A stretch of 64,000 bases of DNA from Niveispirillum irakense DSM 11586 (lineage in GTDB: Bacteria; Pseudomonadota; Alphaproteobacteria; Azospirillales; Azospirillaceae). This document shows, in pieces, positions 59,820 through 64,000 of this stretch (positions within the stretch are counted from its first letter, which is position 1; each line of letters begins with the position of its first letter). A program made the translations under genes and the position numbers. The DNA is taken from contig NZ_AUCG01000001.1 in the NCBI RefSeq assembly GCF_000429645.1, positions 1 through 64,000 of the forward strand. The letters are read 5' to 3'. The notes under the pieces are model-generated. The model ran no database searches, was not told the DNA's origin, and saw only the letters and a program-made list of their open reading frames with translations.

Positions 59820-62800
59820 ATGGACTCCATTCTCCCCGCACAGCCCCCCTCGGAAGCCGCCGATACCCCCGACATGGTGCGGTTTTTCCTGAATGGTCAG
59901 CAGGTCATCGTGCCGGCGCCATCACCGGATTTGCTGCTGATTGATTTCCTGCGCTCCCCCGCTGTGGGCCTGATCGGGCCGAAAAAGCCGTGCGGCCAGG
60001 GTGGTTGCGGCGGCTGCACAGTGATCCTGTCGCAATGGAACGGGGAGGCGGAGAAGGTCGAACATGCGGCCATTAATTCCTGCCTGCGACCTGTGGTGGC
60101 GCTGGACGGGCTGGCCGTAACGACGATCGAGGGCACCGGCTCCGTCCGCCGGCCCAACCCGGCGCATCTGGCCCACAGCCCCACTTTCGGTCGTGCGGGT
60201 GTTCCGCTGGACCAGTATATCCCGGCGCCGGTCGTCAGCGACGCGCAGGAGGAATCGGCCGAAAAGCGTGATGCCGTTCTGGAAAGCGTGGCAGAAGCGG
60301 CGAAGGAAGGGCATTGCGGCCCCGGCTGCGGCCATGCCGGCCACCATCACGACATGAATGTGCTGCTGCGGGAGGAAGTGCCGGAGCCGCCGTCGGAAAT
60401 GAGCCATATGGGCATGAACCCGGTGGCGTGGCGTCTGGCGATGAATAACGGCACCCAGTGCGGCTATTGCACGGTGGGCTTTGTGATGAACATGTCGGAA
60501 TTCATCACCAACAACCCCAAGGCGACGAAGCGGGAGATTGAGGGGGCGCTGGACGGCAACCTGTGCCGCTGCACCGGCTATCGCGCCATCCTGACCGGTA
60601 TGAAGACCTTCGCGTCCGACTGGACGAAGGAGGATGAAGAACACCGGATGAAATGCAAGGCCGACCCGGAAACGCTGGCCCAGCGCCCGACCGGCCCCCT
60701 GGTCATCCCCTTCCCGCCGGAAGCGCGCCTGCCGCCGGAGGGGGTGAATGTTGCGGCTGATGGCCGGATCTGGCTGTCCCCGCCAGACCTGGATGCCCTC
60801 GCCGCCGCCTGGCAGAAGCACAGCGCGGACAAGCCCCGGCTGGTTGCCGGCAATACCAGCTATGGCGTCTATAAGGAGGAATATCAGGCGGCCAAGGTTC
60901 TGCTGAACCTGCATCTGATCAAGGAGTTGCGGGAAACCGCCGTGGTCGGGGAGGTTGACCTGACCGTGCCCGCCGGCATGGATTATACCGCCCTGATCGA
61001 CCTGCTGGGCGCTGTCATGGAAAAACGGGGGGAGGTGCCGCCCGTCCCGCCCGACCAGCCTTTGCCCACCGCCCTGTCCCCCCTGGGCGCGCTGCGCTTC
61101 ATGGCGGAACGCACCGCCGGACGCATCGTGCGCAACGCCGCCAGCCTGGGCGGCAACACGATGATGATGCTGGCGCATATCGCCGCTGGCACAGGCTCCC
61201 CCTTCCCGTCCGATCTGGCAACGGCCCTGGTCGCCGCCGATGTATCGGTTGATCTGGTGGATCTTGCCGTCAGCCCTGTGGCTGTGCGCACTGCGAAACT
61301 GGCCGATCTGGTGGATGCATGCGTGTCCGATGCCGACCTGCCCGGCCGCCTGCTGCTGCTGCGCTACCGCATCCCGTATGGGACAAAAAACGACCTGCTG
61401 CTGCCGCAGAAAGTGGCGCTGCGGGAAGTGAATTCCCACACCATCGTCAATGGCACCAGCCGTTTTCTGATGGGGGCGGACCGGGTGGTGACAGAGGCCG
61501 TGCTGGTTTATGGCGGGATCGCGCCCTATCCCTGGCGTGCGGCCAATACAGAAGCGGCGATGCAGGGTCAGGTGCTGCAACTGACCGATGCGCCGCGCTA
61601 TGTCGCCATCCTGGAAGAAGAAGTCCGGGCTGAACTGGCGCGGTGGGAGCCGCGTATGGCCGGCCTGCCGGATGAGGGTTTCACCAATGAATACCGCATC
61701 CAGCTTGCGTTAAGCTTCCTCTATAAAAGCATCATCAATACCCTGAACACGCTGGATGCGCCGGTACCGGAAAGTTTGCGCAGCACGGGTGACATTACCT
61801 GGGGCCGCTGGCCCGTGAGTTTTGGCACCCAATCCTATGTGATCCAGGAATGGAAACGCCCCGTCTCCCAGCCTTATATCAAATATATGGCGATGGAGCA
61901 GGCCAACGGGCAGGTCCATTACACCCATGAAATTCCGCTGCCGCCGCGCAGTGTCAATGCCTCCTTCATCCAGAGCGGTCGGGCATTGGCAAGCTGGTAT
62001 TTCTCCCTGCCGGGCAGCACGGAGAAGATCACGCCGGAGCAGTTGCGCGACCATCTTGATGTTATTTTCCCTGACTTTATCGACCTGATCACTGCCGACA
62101 ACATCCCCAAAGGCGGCATCAACCTGCAGGGTATGGGCATGGACCAGCCCGTCTTTGCCACCGGCGATCAAGTGGATTATGTCGGCCAGTCGCTGGCGCT
62201 GGCCTGTGCCGGGGATGCGGAACAAGCGGCCGCCATCGCACAATATGTTGAGGATAATTGCGTCACCTATGGTCCGGTTACGGTGCCCAAGGACGCACCG
62301 GACTGGTGGTCGCGTCCCATCCTGTCGTTGGAAGAAGCAATCCGTGTCGGCAGCATCTATCCGGACTGGCCGCAGACCGCCCCTTATGTCTCCCATATCT
62401 GGAAGATCACCCGGCCCGGCAGTAACCTGAGCTGGGCGGAACTGGCCCGCGACCCGCTGAACCGGGAAGCCTTCACCCAGTCGGTGAGCCTGAACGGCAC
62501 CTCCTGCATGCTGGTGGGCCATGCCCAGCAGGCCGGCGGGCAGATCCATTTCTATATGGAGCCACAGGCCGCCGTGGCGGAGCCAGCCGATGGCCGCCGC
62601 CTGACCATGCGGCCTTCCACCCAAAGCCCCATGGAAATGCACCAGAGCACGGCCATGGCCATTGGTGCCCAGTATAATGCCGTGGAAGTGGTGGTGCCGC
62701 CGGTTGGCGGCGGTTTTGGTGGCAAGACGGAACAGGCACGCTTCGTCACCGCCGCTGCGGCCGTTGCCGCCTACGCCATCAAGCGCCCGGTGCGCCTGAC

Positions 62801-64000
62801 CCTGACGCGGGAACAGGATACCGGCATGATCGGCAAGCGGCATGCCTATTACGGCCAATATCAGGTCGCCATCGACACAGGCGCACAGAACCCGGATACC
62901 AAAGGCATGATCCGGGGTCTGTTGAACCGGATGTGGGGCGATGGCGGCGCCTTCTATGATTGCAGTTTCATCGTCTCCAACTGCATCCAGACCCGCGCCG
63001 ATGCAGCCTATATGGTGCCTAACTTCGAAAGCCAGATCGACGTTTGCCGCACCAATACCGCACCCAGCACGGCCTTCCGCGCCTTTGGTGATATCCAGGG
63101 CAAGATCATCGTGGAAAGCGCCATCGACGATGCCGCCTTTGCCATCGGCATGCGGGCGGAGGATGTTCGGGAAAAGAACCTCTATGCCCAGGGCGATGTG
63201 ACGCCCTTCGGGCAGGCCCTGTCTTACTGCTATATCCGCGATGTGTGGAAATATCTGAAGGACACGGCCAAGTTCGAAGAACGCTACGCCGCCGTGCAGG
63301 AATTCAACCGCGCCAACCGCTGGCGCAAGCGCGGCATCGCCATGATGCCGGTCAAGTACGGTTCCGGTTACAACCTCGCCATGCTGGAACAAGCGGCCGC
63401 TCTGATTTCTATCTATCAGGGCGACGGCACCATCATGATCCACCAGAGCGGGGTGGAGATGGGCCAGGGGCTGTTGACCCAAATGCGCCAGATCGCGGCC
63501 TATATCCTGGATGTGCCGCTGGACATGATCCTGGTGCAAGCGGCCCGCACCGATGTGATGCCCAACCCCACCAGCACCGGTGGCTCCACCGGCACCGCCT
63601 ATAATGGCGAGGCGGTGAAGCGCCTGTGCCAGCAGATGCGTGCCCGCCTGCAGACCTTCGCCGATGATATGCGAGACGAGAACGGTCCTGACTGGTGCAA
63701 GCAGCAGGGCATCAATTACTGGGACTTCCCCGAAGAAGGCTGGAAGGCGGTGGTGACCACTGCCACCGGCACTGGCCGCATCTGGCAGAAGCTGGTGGCG
63801 CTGGCTTATCAATACCGGGTGGGGCTGACGGCAACCTTTACCGCCCCCATTGCCGGCGGCGACACGCCGGTGCCGGCGCTTACCTACAAGCCCGTGGATG
63901 ATCAGCCGGTCATCCCCAATTACCACACCACCGGGGCCGGTGGCGGCGCCTTCGATAATTTCGTCGGCTTCACCTATTCCGGCGCCTGCACGGTGGTGGA
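59820..64000 (+). CDS. Single-chain xanthine dehydrogenase/aldehyde oxidase-type molybdoenzyme (3' end outside window)
   Basis: Open from ATG 59820 to the window end: about 1393 residues with no stop. All three XDH modules occur in one chain. [2Fe-2S] domain 1 has Cys58, Cys63, Cys66 (CGQGGCGGC) and Cys88 (NSC). Domain 2 has Cys214/217 (QCGYC) and Cys249/251 (LCRCTGYRAI). Between them is an insert of about 85 residues not found in human XDH, with GHCGPGCGHAGHHHD at residues 164-178. The FAD domain shows VAGNTSYGVYKEE near 343 and RIVRNAASLGGN near 436. The molybdopterin domain shows GGGFGGKTEQARF near 963, APSTAFRAFG near 1080 and VEMGQGLLT. It hydroxylates a heterocycle or aldehyde using water. 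No signal peptide is seen. The final Glu region is beyond the window. Confidence 0.9.
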   Translation, partial: MDSILPAQPPSEAADTPDMVRFFLNGQQVIVPAPSPDLLLIDFLRSPAVGLIGPKKPCGQGGCGGCTVILSQWNGEAEKVEHAAINSCLRPVVALDGLAVTTIEGTGSVRRPNPAHLAHSPTFGRAGVPLDQYIPAPVVSDAQEESAEKRDAVLESVAEAAKEGHCGPGCGHAGHHHDMNVLLREEVPEPPSEMSHMGMNPVAWRLAMNNGTQCGYCTVGFVMNMSEFITNNPKATKREIEGALDGNLCRCTGYRAILTGMKTFASDWTKEDEEHRMKCKADPETLAQRPTGPLVIPFPPEARLPPEGVNVAADGRIWLSPPDLDALAAAWQKHSADKPRLVAGNTSYGVYKEEYQAAKVLLNLHLIKELRETAVVGEVDLTVPAGMDYTALIDLLGAVMEKRGEVPPVPPDQPLPTALSPLGALRFMAERTAGRIVRNAASLGGNTMMMLAHIAAGTGSPFPSDLATALVAADVSVDLVDLAVSPVAVRTAKLADLVDACVSDADLPGRLLLLRYRIPYGTKNDLLLPQKVALREVNSHTIVNGTSRFLMGADRVVTEAVLVYGGIAPYPWRAANTEAAMQGQVLQLTDAPRYVAILEEEVRAELARWEPRMAGLPDEGFTNEYRIQLALSFLYKSIINTLNTLDAPVPESLRSTGDITWGRWPVSFGTQSYVIQEWKRPVSQPYIKYMAMEQANGQVHYTHEIPLPPRSVNASFIQSGRALASWYFSLPGSTEKITPEQLRDHLDVIFPDFIDLITADNIPKGGINLQGMGMDQPVFATGDQVDYVGQSLALACAGDAEQAAAIAQYVEDNCVTYGPVTVPKDAPDWWSRPILSLEEAIRVGSIYPDWPQTAPYVSHIWKITRPGSNLSWAELARDPLNREAFTQSVSLNGTSCMLVGHAQQAGGQIHFYMEPQAAVAEPADGRRLTMRPSTQSPMEMHQSTAMAIGAQYNAVEVVVPPVGGGFGGKTEQARFVTAAAAVAAYAIKRPVRLTLTREQDTGMIGKRHAYYGQYQVAIDTGAQNPDTKGMIRGLLNRMWGDGGAFYDCSFIVSNCIQTRADAAYMVPNFESQIDVCRTNTAPSTAFRAFGDIQGKIIVESAIDDAAFAIGMRAEDVREKNLYAQGDVTPFGQALSYCYIRDVWKYLKDTAKFEERYAAVQEFNRANRWRKRGIAMMPVKYGSGYNLAMLEQAAALISIYQGDGTIMIHQSGVEMGQGLLTQMRQIAAYILDVPLDMILVQAARTDVMPNPTSTGGSTGTAYNGEAVKRLCQQMRARLQTFADDMRDENGPDWCKQQGINYWDFPEEGWKAVVTTATGTGRIWQKLVALAYQYRVGLTATFTAPIAGGDTPVPALTYKPVDDQPVIPNYHTTGAGGGAFDNFVGFTYSGACTVV

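Noticed and set aside
61710-63926. Long open frame antisense to the molybdoenzyme
   Set aside because: The plus strand encodes intact XDH motifs in phase throughout; the antisense translation is compositionally biased with no family features.
54489-64000. Purine degradation cluster (XDH plus PuuE-like plus hydantoinase)
   Set aside because: No urate oxidase, HIU hydrolase or allantoicase is present, the deacetylase family is broad and the genes lie in separate operons.

Overview
High-GC, densely coded DNA with alphaproteobacterial character. The protein families seen here (several TonB-dependent receptors and flavin oxidoreductases, DUF1838, MmgE/PrpD, CaiB/BaiF CoA-transferases, HyuA/HyuB, a CpxAR-like two-component system, an MBG-repeat surface protein) fit a free-living or plant/soil Rhodospirillales-type organism (Azospirillaceae/Niveispirillum-like) or a sphingomonad. 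No rRNA or other taxonomic marker is present, so this is inference. I found no tRNA, CRISPR array, transposase, integrase or phage gene.

0-8.8 kb: the 3' end of a repetitive MBG-domain adhesin, then a minus-strand metal-uptake module. The module holds a TonB-dependent siderophore-type receptor broken by a one-base frameshift, a PepSY membrane protein, two DUF2946 proteins flanking the receptor, a DUF2244 protein and a PepSY-flavodoxin-FNR fusion reductase with a perfect dyad just upstream. 8.9-16.6 kb: a CpxA/CpxR-like pair diverges from a NodT/MFP/RND efflux operon. A GTAAA-N5-GTAAA box of the classic CpxR type lies between them.

16.7-59.6 kb: a long catabolic accessory region. It has (a) an FAD oxidoreductase, two transporters and a Tat-exported DUF1838 protein; (b) a SAM methyltransferase coupled to a small helical protein, and a small wHTH regulator; (c) HyuB, HyuA, a cytochrome b561/cytochrome c fusion, a Tat-exported flavin amine oxidase and a TonB receptor, all on the minus strand, which read as an amine or N-heterocycle oxidation and ring-opening set; (d) a DUF3089 hydrolase, an aldehyde dehydrogenase and an aromatic-ring-type FAD monooxygenase beside an IclR regulator; (e) a GntR/UTRA regulator divergent from two MmgE/PrpD genes, a PaaK-like CoA ligase and an amidase; (f) a RES/Xre toxin-antitoxin pair; (g) a CoA module of CitE-like lyase, MaoC hydratase, acyl-CoA dehydrogenase and two class III CoA-transferases; (h) an esterase, a NodB-type deacetylase, an SDR and a HapK-like protein, divergent from an MDR reductase and a YCII protein; (i) a secreted histidine-phosphatase-like protein.

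The promoters of (e) and (g) share the 15-mer ATTATGTCCGGACAA in the same orientation relative to their genes, suggesting one regulon, plausibly controlled by the adjacent GntR protein. At 40.1-40.7 kb an exact 281-bp tandem duplication spans the convergent 3' ends of the iclR and gntR genes. The window ends inside a single-chain xanthine dehydrogenase-type molybdoenzyme (59,820 onward) that carries an unusual Cys/His-rich insertion between its two [2Fe-2S] motifs.
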